A stretch of 64,000 bases of DNA from Natrinema hispanicum (GCF_004217335.1 NZ_SHMP01000004.1:434001-498000), one strand, 5' to 3'. Positions 33,298-42,140 are shown, counted from the first letter of the stretch. Notes: generated by a model not told the origin, from the sequence alone. Translations and numbers: made by a program.

Positions 33298-33652
33298 TAC
33301 ACTAACTCAAAGTGCAATCATACGGTTAAGTATTCCGCATTTGTTTTCAAAATATGTTAGCAACAGTTGCAACATCACGTAATATAGTGCAATCGTAGAT
33401 ATTTAACCACTATTCGGCGAGATACTGGGTAATAGTGTCCGGTACGTCACAATGGGCGAAAACTTTCGATGTATCCTCAGTTCTCCGACAGTGGTGTGGT
33501 CTACGCTCGCACAGAGTGAGATTGTAGACAGTCTGGCGTTCAGTTCACAGACCGAGAGTAGCCACTGACGTTACTACACACCCGATCGCACGCCGGCCCT
33601 GCGTCGTGTGTCAATCGGTTCAGTTGGGACAATACTCACCAGCTTGATTCAC
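33298..33652. other. AT-rich intergenic region, no gene seen
   Basis: It holds the cspA promoter (33324-33332) and then lower-GC sequence without a motif, up to the solo omega-RNA element at 33653. No recognisable frame. Confidence 0.5.
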
Positions 33653-33835
33653 TGTTACCGCGGGGGCAAGCCCCGCGGCTTCACCGTTTTGACCGCACGT
33701 CCCGAAACGGGCCGTGCGGTCGCAGGCGAGTTTAATTCCCCTCGGACTTCCCATGACGAGTCGTTGGAATTAATACCCGAACGCTCGGTGCGTCCGTGAG
33801 GGTCGGCCGCTCCACCACGGCCCGACAACTCCCGT
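33653..33835 (-). ncRNA. Putative solo omega-RNA, no tnpB in cis
   Basis: The segment retains the GGAATTAAACTCG core (around 33730), a long hairpin GACCGCACG ... CGTGCGGTC (about 33692-33723, closed by CCCGTTTCGGG) and the terminal right-end hairpin. If transcribed, its guide would be the minus-strand flank beginning near 33652 (AGTGAATCAAGCTGGTG). It could load a TnpB in trans, for example from the 16.6-kb element. Transcription is not shown. Confidence 0.45.
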
Positions 33836-34017
33836 CTCACCACGCCAAAGACGCGGGTTTTGAGAGGAGTCGCATTCCTCGCAACTGCCGGCAGTTGCTT
33901 CGGATTAAGGTCTTTAATCCATGTCGCAACTGTACTCTCCAATACGGTGGTATCCATCATATAGATTACGCGATTCACCCTCGGGGTCAAGCCCCGAGGC
34001 ACTCTCGCTGTATCTCT
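33653..34017 (-). mobile_element. PATE-like non-coding derivative of an IS200/IS605 element (solo omega-RNA element)
   Basis: This 365-bp element keeps both ends of an IS1341-type element but almost no tnpB. The left end has TCTAC (complement 34018-34022), then GAGTGCC and a CCTCGGGG-CTTGA-CCCCGAGG hairpin (33970-33995). The right end has GAAGCCGCGGGGCTTGCCCC with its pairing arm. Between them the minus strand keeps the last ~50 codons of tnpB in frame-like form (ATPLKTRVFGVVRREL, GGAADPHGRT), aligning with the tail of the first TnpB. Palindrome-associated non-coding elements (PATEs) are described in haloarchaea; this looks like one, though its name is inferred. Confidence 0.65.
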
Positions 34018-34063
34018 GTAGATATGGGGGCGATCAACACCGGAAGAAGACTTCTCTGACACC

Positions 34064-35283
34064 CTCAGTGTAGCTTCAAGCGTGAGCGTATAACAATATA
34101 TTCTCTGAGCGCGTATCTCCCAGAATGGGAGCGAAGAAGTATATCGTTGATCTCAGCGACGAAGACCGCAAGACGCTCGAACAGTTCACGTCCACTGGAG
34201 AACAGAGAGCACAAGAGAACACACGCGCACGCATCCTTCTGAAAGCTGACGACGGGCTCACTGATGCGACAATCAGTGAGCACGTCGGCTGTCATCCCCA
34301 AACCGTCCACAACACGCGCAAAGACTACACTGAACGAGGGCTCGCGGCGATTCATCGCCGCAAGCCCGATCGGGAGTACGAACGCAAACTCGATGGCAAC
34401 GCCGAAGCCCACCTCATCAAACTCGCTTGCAGTGAACCGCCGGAAGGTCACTCTCGTTGGACACTACACCTCCTTGCCGACGAGCTCGTCACCCTCGACG
34501 AGATCGACTTCGAGTCGATCTCTCATGAGGCCGTTCGACAGCGTCTAAAAAAACGCCCTGAAACCTCATCTCTCCAGCTACTGGGAGATACCACCAGAAC
34601 AGGACGCTGACTTCGTCTACTACATGGAAGATGTTCTCAGCCTCTACCACGAACCGTACGACGAGAACCGTCCAGTCATCTGCTTTGACGAATCTAGCAA
34701 GGCTCTACGAGGACACGAACGCGACCCGCTCCCGGCCCGACCGGGAGCGGTCGCCCGTTCCGATCACCGCTACAAACGCAACGGGAAACAGCGAATACAC
34801 CTCTCGACAGAACCGCTGACTGGCTGGGTGAACGTTGAAATTACCGAGAAGGGGCGAACAACAGAATGGATCGACCAAATGGTCGAGCTCGCAGATGTTC
34901 ACTACCCGGATGCAGTCCGCATCCGGGTAGTGATGGATCAGCTCAATACACACAAACCCGCTGCCTTCTACCAGTTCTTTCCGCCAGATTATGCCCAAGC
35001 GTATCTTGATCGCTTCGAGTTTCACTACACTCCCAAGAGAGGAAGCTGGCTGAATATGGCCGAAATCGAGATAGGTGTCCTCAAACGACAATGCCTTGAT
35101 CGCCGGATCTACCACGCAGCGACCCTCCGAGCGGAGGTCGCTGCGTGGCAAAGGCGTCGAAGCACGACCAATCGTCCTATTGACTGGCAGTTTACTACTG
35201 ACGACGCCCGGATCAAGCTACGGCAGCTCTACCCAATTGAGATTGAAAAGGATCTATAGATTCAGACTTGAAGCTACACTCAG
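34064..35283 (+). mobile_element. IS630-family insertion sequence
   Basis: The ends are 17-bp imperfect inverted repeats: CTCAGTGTAGCTTCAAG at 34064-34080 and its complement with one mismatch at 35267-35283. Between them is a two-frame transposase with an HTH part and a DDE part. The right end is followed by TA, the expected IS630 target, but the left flank (CACC) does not show the partner TA, so one side has changed. It lies 46 bp from the PATE-like element. Confidence 0.8.
34125..35259 (+). pseudogene. IS630-family transposase, frameshifted
   Basis: The first frame (34125-34610) has the N-terminal HTH: SDEDRKTLEQF ... ARILLKADDGLTDATISEHVGCHPQTVHNTRK. The second frame covers the DDE domain (from about 34560, visible Met at 34624): VICFDESSKALRG, RIRVVMDQLNTHKPAAFYQF and GSWLNMAEIEIGVLKRQ contain the Asp, Asp and Glu. 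The shift is +1 at a run of seven A (34547-34553); reading AAC GCC CTG AAA CCT after it restores similarity. A run of six or nine A would be intact. It may be a dead copy or a programmed frameshift; both are possible. Confidence 0.7.
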
Positions 35284-35315
35284 TATGGTACCCCTGCGTT
35301 CGTCATGTCGGCCCC

Positions 35316-35888
35316 TCAGCGGTGTAACTCGAGCACAGTTAGCGTCTCGAAGGGGAACGACTCGTCGGCGACGGCGACAGCGCTAAATCCTTCTTCGCCG
35401 GCTCGCTCGACGACCGCGTCGACGCCAGTGAGACTACTCACGAGGAGATAGACGACGCCATCGGGCGCGAGCACGCGACCGACAGACGACAGGAACGGGT
35501 CGATAACGGCTCGACCGTCTTCGCCGCCCGACAGCGCATGTTCCATCCAGTCGTCCCACTCGTTTTCGGGATCGGTCGGCAGATACGGCGGGTTGAACGC
35601 CACTGCGTCGAACACCTCTTCTCGAAACGGGGCGACCAGATCTGCCCGCACCGTTTCGACGTTCGCAGCCCGAGCCTGGCGAACCGCATGCGGGTTCAGA
35701 TCCGACGCGATTATGCGTGCCGTCGTTTCGTCGGCGATCCGACCCGCGACGTAGCCCGAGCCGGTGCCGACCTCGAGGACGAGTTCGTCCCCCGTAAGAC
35801 GTTCCGTGGCTGTGTCAGCCAGTAGCTGCGAGTCCTCTGCGGGCTGGTAGACATCCGGTTCTTGCTTGCGTCGGTCCTCGAGTCCCAT
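35316..35888 (-). CDS. HemK2/MTQ2-family protein methyltransferase
   Basis: The 190-residue SAM-dependent enzyme has motif I LVLEVGTGSGYVAGRI, motif II ASDLNPHA and the NPPYLPTD catalytic motif that binds the substrate glutamine or lysine. In eukaryotes and archaea the family methylates the GGQ glutamine of release factor aRF1/eRF1 (MTQ2). It lies at the end of the L21e-Rpo4-RsmA cluster, a conserved neighbourhood for translation factors, so release factor methylation is the likely job. It starts 1 bp after the mscS stop. Confidence 0.88.
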   Translation of the reverse strand: MGLEDRRKQEPDVYQPAEDSQLLADTATERLTGDELVLEVGTGSGYVAGRIADETTARIIASDLNPHAVRQARAANVETVRADLVAPFREEVFDAVAFNPPYLPTDPENEWDDWMEHALSGGEDGRAVIDPFLSSVGRVLAPDGVVYLLVSSLTGVDAVVERAGEEGFSAVAVADESFPFETLTVLELHR

Positions 35889-35889
35889 T

Positions 35890-37047
35890 CTATTGTTCCT
35901 CCGGTGTTGTCGTTGTCATGCGGTGGTCACTGGATTCGTCGCCTGATAACGTCTCACGTTCATCGGTGACACGAAAGCCGCCGGCTTCGGGCCGCCCGGT
36001 AAGTTCACGCTGTGGGTACGGGATTTTGATGTCTTCGTCTTCGAACGTCTCCTTGATAGCACTAATCGCAGCGGTTCGGGCGTTCCAGTAGCGTCTGGCG
36101 CTTGGGGTATCGATCCAGAACCGAACCCCGAGTACGACCGCAGAGTCGCCAAAGGACTTGCCGACGACCCGTGGAGCCGGTGCTGTCATCGCTTCATTGA
36201 CCTCGTCGATCGCCGCTTTTGCGAGGGCAGCGGCCCGGTCGACATCGGTCTCATAGTCGACACCGATCTCGACCTCGAGTCGTAGCCGGCCGCGCTTCGA
36301 GCGGTTGGTCACCGTGCCCGAGGCGATGACGTCATTGGGGATCATGATGTACTCCCCGTCGAACGACCGGACCTGGGTGTTGACGATCGAGATGTCGGTG
36401 ACGACGCCCTCGTCACCCTCGACTTCGATCCAGTCGCCGATCTCGAACGGCCGAGCGAACATCAGGACGAAGCCTGCGAGTACGGTCCCGAGCGTCTGCC
36501 GAGCCGCCATCCCGAGGACGATCCCGAGGAACCCAGCCCCGACGAGCAGGCTGCCGAGATCCTCGATCCAGATACCGAGCACAACGACCAGCGAGACCGC
36601 CCAGATGAGTACCTGCGAGAGCCGGTGGGTGACTTTCCGCTGGTGGGCCGTCACGGCCGCAGAGGAGTTGAAGATCCCCTCAACCACCCGGCTGACAAAG
36701 CGGGTGGCGATGACCGTCACGACCAGCAGGAGAAACGAGACGATGGCGCGCGCGACATCGTCACTGTCGAGTCCGAGATTCGTCGAGAGCCGTTGAACCT
36801 CCTCCGTGCGCCCCCAGACACCCGTCACGACGGCGAGACTTACCAGACAGGCTGCAATGAGCACCGACATCGATATGACGTCGGCGTACAGCGGCCGCGT
36901 CCGCTCACATATCCACGTGTGAAGCCGCCGATAGGAGAAGAGCACGGCGATCACAAGCGCGACCGCCACGATGGAGACCGCGAGTTTGAGCTCGGTCGTC
37001 GAAGCCGCCTCCGACAGCCAATCGAGCCCGGTTAGTAGTCCGGCCAT
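35890..37047 (-). CDS. Small-conductance mechanosensitive channel (MscS family)
   Basis: The 385-residue protein has four predicted membrane spans and the MscS pore and beta domain: GFLGIVLGMAARQTLGTVLAGFVLMFARPFEIGDW, the V-x-x-G-x-x-V/I pore-helix-like segment, then DISIVNTQVRSFDGEYIMIPN and the C-terminal alpha-beta cage. It opens when turgor rises and releases osmolytes, useful in hypersaline habitats. The last 40 residues are disordered. It is inserted in the rsmA-hemK2 operon region, 80 bp after rsmA. Confidence 0.9.
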   Translation of the reverse strand: MAGLLTGLDWLSEAASTTELKLAVSIVAVALVIAVLFSYRRLHTWICERTRPLYADVISMSVLIAACLVSLAVVTGVWGRTEEVQRLSTNLGLDSDDVARAIVSFLLLVVTVIATRFVSRVVEGIFNSSAAVTAHQRKVTHRLSQVLIWAVSLVVVLGIWIEDLGSLLVGAGFLGIVLGMAARQTLGTVLAGFVLMFARPFEIGDWIEVEGDEGVVTDISIVNTQVRSFDGEYIMIPNDVIASGTVTNRSKRGRLRLEVEIGVDYETDVDRAAALAKAAIDEVNEAMTAPAPRVVGKSFGDSAVVLGVRFWIDTPSARRYWNARTAAISAIKETFEDEDIKIPYPQRELTGRPEAGGFRVTDERETLSGDESSDHRMTTTTPEEQ

Positions 37048-37127
37048 GCGTTCATCTCTCCGATCTGTCGTCCGCGCAGCTTTGAGTATCCGTTGGTTGG
37101 GCCCGTCTGGCTCGAGCCGTCACTCAA

Positions 37128-37967
37128 TCAGTCGTTTTCGGGCTCGCCAACGTCCCACGCGAGCTGAGCCAGCGCGGCGAACTCGGCCGGTGCCATCGCG
37201 CCGGCCCGCTTTTGCAGGACGTCCTCGTCGGCCGCGTCGACGACTGCCTCCGGTTCCGCGAGCCCGGAGATATGTGCCGTATTCCGGATCGCGTTCCGGA
37301 TCGTCTTCCGGCGCTGGGTGAACAGCGCCTTGACGAACCGCAGGAAAAAGTCCTCGTCGGCGACCTCGTAGTCGGGCTCGCGCGGGACGGCGCGAATTAC
37401 TGCACTCTGGACCGCCGGCGGCGGCGAAAACGCCTCCTTCGGGATCGACTCGACGAGTTCGATATCCGCATAATGCTGGCTCGAGACCGAGAGCCGGCCG
37501 TACTCGCTCGTGCCTGACTCGGCGACCATCCGCTCGGCGAACTCCTGCTGGAACATCAACACGAGCGGCTTCCCTTCGGGAAAGAGCCGGAAGGCGATCT
37601 CGCTCGAAACGCCGTAGGGCAGGTTCGAGACCGACGCCGAGAAGTCAGGCAGGTCGACTGCAAGGGCGTCGCCCTCAATCACGGTCAGATCGCCGGCCGC
37701 GATTTCGTCGGCGAACTCCTCACGCAGGAACGCGGCGAGGTCGGGGTCGCGTTCGACGACGGTTACTTCGTCACCGACCGCGAGCAACCGGTCGGTCAGC
37801 GCGCCCGTCCCGCCGCCGATCTCGAGGAGGTGGCTCGTGTCGGCGTCGATCTCCTCGAGATAGGTCGGCAGTCGGTCGAGGACGCGATCGTCGACGAGAA
37901 AGTGCTGGTCGCGATCCGGATCGCCGCGGATACCCGCCCGGGCGATCAGTCCGTCTGGATCTCTCAT
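37128..37967 (-). CDS. rsmA: 16S rRNA dimethyladenosine transferase RsmA/KsgA
   Basis: The 279-residue protein dimethylates two adjacent adenines in helix 45 of 16S rRNA, a late small-subunit step. Signatures: DQHFLVDDRVLDRLP near the N-terminus, SAM motif LLEIGGGTGALTDRLL, VERDPDL, the catalytic NLPYGVS, and FSPPPAVQSAVI. The C-terminal region carries FTQRRKTIRNAIRN. All functional motifs are present. It belongs to a translation and RNA-polymerase cluster (L21e, Rpo4, DUF655, HemK2). Gap to DUF655 is 90 bp. Confidence 0.96.
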   Translation of the reverse strand: MRDPDGLIARAGIRGDPDRDQHFLVDDRVLDRLPTYLEEIDADTSHLLEIGGGTGALTDRLLAVGDEVTVVERDPDLAAFLREEFADEIAAGDLTVIEGDALAVDLPDFSASVSNLPYGVSSEIAFRLFPEGKPLVLMFQQEFAERMVAESGTSEYGRLSVSSQHYADIELVESIPKEAFSPPPAVQSAVIRAVPREPDYEVADEDFFLRFVKALFTQRRKTIRNAIRNTAHISGLAEPEAVVDAADEDVLQKRAGAMAPAEFAALAQLAWDVGEPEND

Positions 37968-38057
37968 TGCCAGCGCTTTGGCTGGCGTCGGTGTAAACGC
38001 ACCGTCTCGGGCGCAGGTAGCAGGTTGTGTTAGCCACGCCCAGCGGCAGAATCGTGG

Positions 38058-38654
38058 TTACTGGTTCTGTTCCTGCTCGCGTCGGCCCACGAAGGTCTGG
38101 TACTTGAGGTCGTCGTCGCGCAGTTCCTCGAGAATCCGATCGACGAGGATCTGATCGGGGTCGTGCAGGCCGGAGACCCGGTCGGATAGCTCCTCGAAGC
38201 TCTCGAAGGGCTTTCGCTTGCGCTCATCGAGGATGCTATTACGGAGTTTCTTCCCGATCCCCGGCAGCAAGTTCAGCTGGTGGAGCCGCAGCGTGATCGG
38301 CTGGGCGTCGTTGTAGAAGTCGACGAAGCGCTCCTCGTGTTCCTCGACGAGATCTGCGACGACGTACTCAAGTTCCGACTGGGCTCCCGAGGAGAGGTCG
38401 TCGTACTCGACGCGGTGGGCTTCGGTGACGACCTCGCGCTCGGCGGGCGGCTCGACAACAACCTCGCTGCCGATCGTGAGCCGTTCCTCTTCGTCGAACG
38501 CGACCTGATAGAGCTGGAAGTCCTCGATGCCGACAGCGTACCCTGCCGGTGACTTCGCGTACTGCGGTCGACCGTCGTCAGACAGCCCGTGTGCGAGGTA
38601 ATCCAACACGACCGCGCGCCGAACGTCCGTCTCGTCGCCATCGGCTTCGCTCAT
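38058..38654 (-). CDS. DUF655-family RNA/DNA-binding protein
   Basis: The 198-residue archaeal protein has a beta-rich N-terminal half (AVVLDYLAHGLSDDGRPQYAKSPAGYAVGIEDFQLYQVAF) and a C-terminal helix-hairpin-helix: LNLLPGIGKKLRNSILDERKRKPFESFEELSDRV. The HhH element implies nucleic-acid binding. In archaeal genomes DUF655 sits between rpo4 and rsmA, as here, suggesting a ribosome-biogenesis or RNA-processing role (inference). Ends in a KYQTFVGRREQEQNQ tail. Confidence 0.92.
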   Translation of the reverse strand: MSEADGDETDVRRAVVLDYLAHGLSDDGRPQYAKSPAGYAVGIEDFQLYQVAFDEEERLTIGSEVVVEPPAEREVVTEAHRVEYDDLSSGAQSELEYVVADLVEEHEERFVDFYNDAQPITLRLHQLNLLPGIGKKLRNSILDERKRKPFESFEELSDRVSGLHDPDQILVDRILEELRDDDLKYQTFVGRREQEQNQ

Positions 38655-38821
38655 TGTCGTCTGCTACGGCGAGGGCGTACTTAAAGAGTCGGCTCGCTTT
38701 CAAGAGGCGGCACGGGGAACGGCCGTGGTGTTGATGCGATTGCACTCGCGTCTCCTGTCGGCCAGCGGCGATCGGCTCCCACCTCCATGCGCGACGCGAG
38801 CGAATCTCCTTGATGGCTGTA

Positions 38822-40273
38822 TCACTCGATGACGGCAAACCACAGCACGATCCCGACGATCAGCGCCGAGCTGCCCAGTGCGACGCTGACGAACTCGAGG
38901 CTCGCGAGCAAGGCGAGGTTCGACCCGACCGCGACGAGTGGTACCCACGGCACGCCGGGGACTCGAAACCGCCGCTCGAGATCGGGGTTCTTCCGGCGCG
39001 AGCGGAGCAACGCGATGTTGACGAACACCAGCCCACCTAACAGCATAAAGTCAGCAAAGTGGGCGAGCGACTCGAGGCCGAGTACGAGCCCGTGTGCGCC
39101 GGCAGTCTCACCGGGCGAGCCGCCAAAGAAGACGCCGAAGACCAAATAAAAGGCCAGAATCAGGCCGCCGGTCAGCACGACGGCGACCGTCGGGACGCCG
39201 GAGCGGGGATCGATCCGGTCGACGGCCGCCGGCAGGTGGTCGCGTTCGGCCATCGCCAGTTTCACTCGGGAGCCAGCAAGCACCGTCGCGTTGGCAGCCG
39301 AAATCATCGACAACAGCGCGCCGACGATGAAGACGTAGAAGCCGACGTCGCCGAGATAATACTGGGCCGCTCGCGCCATCGCGACTTCGCCGTGTGCTGC
39401 GACGAACGATGTGGCTGCAGCCGACGACGACAGCCCCGATCGGTCAGCGAGAAAGGCAAGGAAGCCGGCGTCGTTGATTGCCAGCACGACGACGGTCACG
39501 ACCAGCACGTACAGCACGGAGACGATGGCGATGCTCAGAAAGATGGCCCGTGGCACGGTCCGTTCTGGCGACTCGATCTCGCCTTCGCTAGTCGCGATCG
39601 CTTCGAACCCGAAGAACGTGATAAACACGAGCGCAGAGGTCAACGCGATGTCCTCGAACTGCGTGGCGTTGGTCGCAAACGAGGTCGCGACGACATCCGC
39701 GTCGAACGCACTGAAGCCCCCGACCAGAAAGAGTCCGATCAACGCGATCTTCAGCCCGGTCAGGACGATCTGGAACGTACCGGTCTCTTCGGTTCCCGCG
39801 AGGTTGATCGCGACGAGGACCGCGAGGATGATGGCCCCGGGAATCCAGTACGGCAGTGCTTCGGTCAGCCCGATCGCCGGAAGCGAGAACCGATAGAACC
39901 AGTCAGCGAAACTCGCGAGGTAGAACGCCGCACTGGCGGGATAGCCCAAGATCAACAGCCAGCCAACCAGATACGACCAGTCCGAGTCGAACACCTCGGC
40001 GACGTACGCGTACCCGCCACCGTCGACAGTGTAGATGGTCGCGAACTCGGCGTACGTCAGCGCGGTCCCGGACGCCACCAGCGCCGCCAGGATGAACGAG
40101 ACGATCGCCGCCGCACCGACGTTTGCGACGGCCAATCCCGAGAGCACGAAAACGCCTCCGGCGATCATCGTTCCGACGCCGATCGCAGTCGACTCGAGCA
40201 GGCCGAGATTCCGCTCGAGCGAGTCGTTTCCCGTGGCGACGACGGAGTCGGGTTCCGTCTCAGGCGGGGCCAC
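38822..40273 (-). CDS. APC-superfamily amino-acid permease
   Basis: The 483-residue protein has 12 predicted membrane spans and the APC core: GLLESTAIGVGTMIAGGVFVLSGLA gives the unwound helix-1 G-x-G motif, and FITFFGFEAIATSEGEIESPERTVPRAI is the family's helix-6/loop signature (EA..EIxxPxRxxPRAI). It imports or exchanges amino acids or polyamines; the substrate is unknown. It starts at GTG (40273). It interrupts the otherwise conserved rpo4-DUF655-rsmA order with 346 bp to rpo4, so it was probably inserted in this lineage. Confidence 0.9.
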   Translation of the reverse strand: MAPPETEPDSVVATGNDSLERNLGLLESTAIGVGTMIAGGVFVLSGLAVANVGAAAIVSFILAALVASGTALTYAEFATIYTVDGGGYAYVAEVFDSDWSYLVGWLLILGYPASAAFYLASFADWFYRFSLPAIGLTEALPYWIPGAIILAVLVAINLAGTEETGTFQIVLTGLKIALIGLFLVGGFSAFDADVVATSFATNATQFEDIALTSALVFITFFGFEAIATSEGEIESPERTVPRAIFLSIAIVSVLYVLVVTVVVLAINDAGFLAFLADRSGLSSSAAATSFVAAHGEVAMARAAQYYLGDVGFYVFIVGALLSMISAANATVLAGSRVKLAMAERDHLPAAVDRIDPRSGVPTVAVVLTGGLILAFYLVFGVFFGGSPGETAGAHGLVLGLESLAHFADFMLLGGLVFVNIALLRSRRKNPDLERRFRVPGVPWVPLVAVGSNLALLASLEFVSVALGSSALIVGIVLWFAVIE

Positions 40274-40619
40274 GGTCGATCACCCCGCTATCGCCGTTCG
40301 TTTCTTCTCCGAGAGCCCCATCGTTGCCAGCCGTTGGATGGGGTGTCCAGCGCGAGTGGGTTCGAGGCGTCCGTTGAGGCGGCCGCTGGTGCGATCGCTG
40401 AACGGTCACGTTCGGCGATGATTATCGAGCCGGTATGATCACGCTTGTGACACTGGCTGCTGGCGTCAGTGGTCACGTGCCAGTTCGGTCAGCGACGAGC
40501 CGGAGACCGCATGCGCTCGAGGACAAACACGAACTGTGCTCACGGATGGCGTGATTGACAGCGGTTAGAGTCCGGATCGCCGTGGCGATTTCGAGAGAAT
40601 CAGTATCCGAACGCCGCGC
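40274..40619. other. Intergenic region between the APC permease and rpo4
   Basis: No gene is seen. It presumably carries the APC promoter and ends the L21e-Rpo4 transcript. No clear terminator or TATA box was identified. Confidence 0.45.
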
Positions 40620-40976
40620 TCAGACGTACTGTGCGACGACGTTGAGAATGTCGTCGAGTTCGTCCCCCGACAGCGAGTAGCGCTGCTGTGCGTACACCGA
40701 CCGGAGTTCGTCCCGGTCCTGTGGCAGGAGGTTGGCGATCTTGTAGGCCGTCGGTTCGTCGACCTTCTCTACGTCTTGGAGGTCCTCGACGAGCGCCTGG
40801 GCCTCATCGGGCTCGAGGACGGCGAACCGATTGGCGTGTTCGATCGCTCGTGCGAGTTCGTAGCGCAGCTCGCGATCCTCGTCCATCGCGCGTTCGGCTT
40901 CGATGTCGGCGAGCAGCTCCTTCGTCTCCGAGACCGTCAGGAACTCCTCGTCGACGATCTCTTTGAAGATCGTCAT
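40620..40976 (-). CDS. rpo4: DNA-directed RNA polymerase subunit Rpo4 (RpoF)
   Basis: The 118-residue protein is archaeal Rpo4, which pairs with Rpo7 to form the stalk of RNA polymerase and helps open the promoter. Features: EIVDEEFLTVSETKELL, ELRYELARAIEHANRFAVLEPDEAQALVEDL and the C-terminal HRDC-like IANLLPQDRDELRSVYAQQR. It is 6 bp downstream of the L21e gene, the conserved archaeal pairing. Confidence 0.95.
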   Translation of the reverse strand: MTIFKEIVDEEFLTVSETKELLADIEAERAMDEDRELRYELARAIEHANRFAVLEPDEAQALVEDLQDVEKVDEPTAYKIANLLPQDRDELRSVYAQQRYSLSGDELDDILNVVAQYV

Positions 40977-40982
40977 CCCTGT

Positions 40983-41291
40983 TCAGATCCGGCTCTTTTC
41001 CTGATTCTGTGCGCGCATGTGAGCCGCGGCGACGAGCAGCGTCTTGTCCTTGCCGCCGTCGTTGATCTCGACTTTGAAAACGCTGCCCTGTTTGCCGACG
41101 ACTTCGCCGGTGAGCCCGTCGAAGCGCGGGTGGAAGCGACCGTCCGAGACGCTTGGGTCGATCTTCAGGTGGACCTTCTCACCTTTCTCGTACTCCTGAA
41201 TCGCACGCTGTGGCGGCGACGTGCCGCGGTCTCGAGGATCGTTTGCGAGCTTTCGCCGGGTTCCCTGACGAGGGCCATTAGATTTCGGCAT
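40983..41291 (-). CDS. rpl21e: Large-subunit ribosomal protein L21e
   Basis: The 102-residue protein starts [20 protein letters not shown], the hallmark basic N-terminus, followed by [34 protein letters not shown] and [13 protein letters not shown] at the C-terminus. Start ATG 41291 is set by a TATA box (41321-41328, minus strand) about 30 nt upstream. It is the first gene of the translation/RNA-polymerase operon that continues with rpo4. Confidence 0.97.
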   Translation of the reverse strand: MPKSNGPRQGTRRKLANDPRDRGTSPPQRAIQEYEKGEKVHLKIDPSVSDGRFHPRFDGLTGEVVGKQGSVFKVEINDGGKDKTLLVAAAHMRAQNQEKSRI

Positions 41292-41320
41292 AGTCGTACG
41301 ACCGCTTTGTCCGGTGATGG

Positions 41321-41328
41321 TTATAAAA
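41321..41328 (-). promoter_or_regulatory. TATA box of the L21e-Rpo4 operon
   Basis: The minus strand reads TTTTATAA here, about 30 nt before ATG 41291, appropriate for a strong housekeeping promoter. Confidence 0.7.
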
Positions 41329-41429
41329 CACACGTATTCGGGTTGCTCGAGTGCTGGCGTTTTCGTCGTCTGTCCGGACTGTGGGTGCCGGGGCAACTGA
41401 TTAAGTAACGAGACGACGACCAAGTCCCT

Positions 41430-41720
41430 ATGAGCGTGTCTAGTGAGACTCGAGTCGATGGCACGGCATTCGGAATGGCGATGGGGACGCTCTGGGCTGG
41501 TGGCGTCGTCTTCCTTGGGCTGACGGCACGGCTGGGGTGGGGTGAGAAGTGGCGTGACCTGCTTGCAGACGTGTACATCGGGTACGATTCGACGAACCGA
41601 GGGCTAGCAGTCGGTGCTGGCTGGGCGTTCGTCGACGGGTTCGTCGGCGCGTATCTCCTCGCCTGGCTCTACAATCGCTTCCGTCGGGGAGGAACGGAAG
41701 ATGAATACGAAAGACGATGA
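41430..41720 (+). CDS. Holin-like small membrane protein
   Basis: The 96-residue protein has two membrane helices ([22 protein letters not shown] and [27 protein letters not shown]) with a conserved [18 protein letters not shown] loop. Homologues are routinely labelled 'bacteriophage holin' in haloarchaea although no phage is nearby, so the label is only by fold. It ends in TGA at 41718-41720, overlapping the start of a frameshifted membrane gene. Confidence 0.75.
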   Translation: MSVSSETRVDGTAFGMAMGTLWAGGVVFLGLTARLGWGEKWRDLLADVYIGYDSTNRGLAVGAGWAFVDGFVGAYLLAWLYNRFRRGGTEDEYERR

Positions 41721-41996
41721 CGCACCGAATTCGGGTCAGTCGCGTTCCTGGCGTCGTTCGCGGTCACGAACTACACGAACCTCCGGCTCGCCGACGAGAC
41801 CGGATCGAACTCCCTCGTTCCCGCGGTCGGCCTCGTCGGGACGACCGTCGCGATCCCGATCGTCCTCTATCACCTCTATCGGACTGACATCGAGATCCTG
41901 CTCTGGATCGTCGGCATCTTCGTCTCGCCGTTCGTACTCGAGTTCCTCTACGTAACGCGGCGTCCGTACGGCCTCGAGGTCGGCGATAACGCCTGA
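41701..41996 (+). pseudogene. Small membrane-protein gene with a single-base frameshift
   Basis: ATG 41701 opens the frame [12 protein letters not shown], then continues as Ser/Arg-rich nonsense. From about 41736 the next frame gives VAFLASFAVTNYTNLRLADE, later HLYRTDIEILLWIVGIFVSP, and ends GDNA-stop at 41994-41996, clearly a 2-3-helix membrane protein. The two frames join if one base is restored between about 41735 and 41739. No alternative start exists in the second frame because TGA lies just upstream. It overlaps the holin-like gene by 20 bp and was probably its operon partner. Confidence 0.65.
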
Positions 41997-42140
41997 TCGG
42001 CCACAGCCAGTGACAGCGGTGGTATCGTGACGGTCACAATCCGTTCACGATAGGCGAAAGACGAGACGCGGATCAGCCCCTCGAGCGCTGGGGACCCCAG
42101 GACACCTACATCTATCGTACTGGCAGCGAATGCTCGTCGT

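Noticed and set aside
33655..34062. 135-codon minus-strand frame as a new gene
   Set aside because: It crosses the left-end hairpin and keeps only a tnpB tail; it is the solo omega-RNA element.
39059..40438. Long plus-strand reading frame opposite the APC permease
   Set aside because: It is antisense to a clear 12-span permease and its translation is Arg/Asp/Gly-rich without domains.
41430..41720. A prophage suggested by the 'holin' label
   Set aside because: No integrase, capsid, terminase or other phage genes are in the window; the label rests on a two-span fold.
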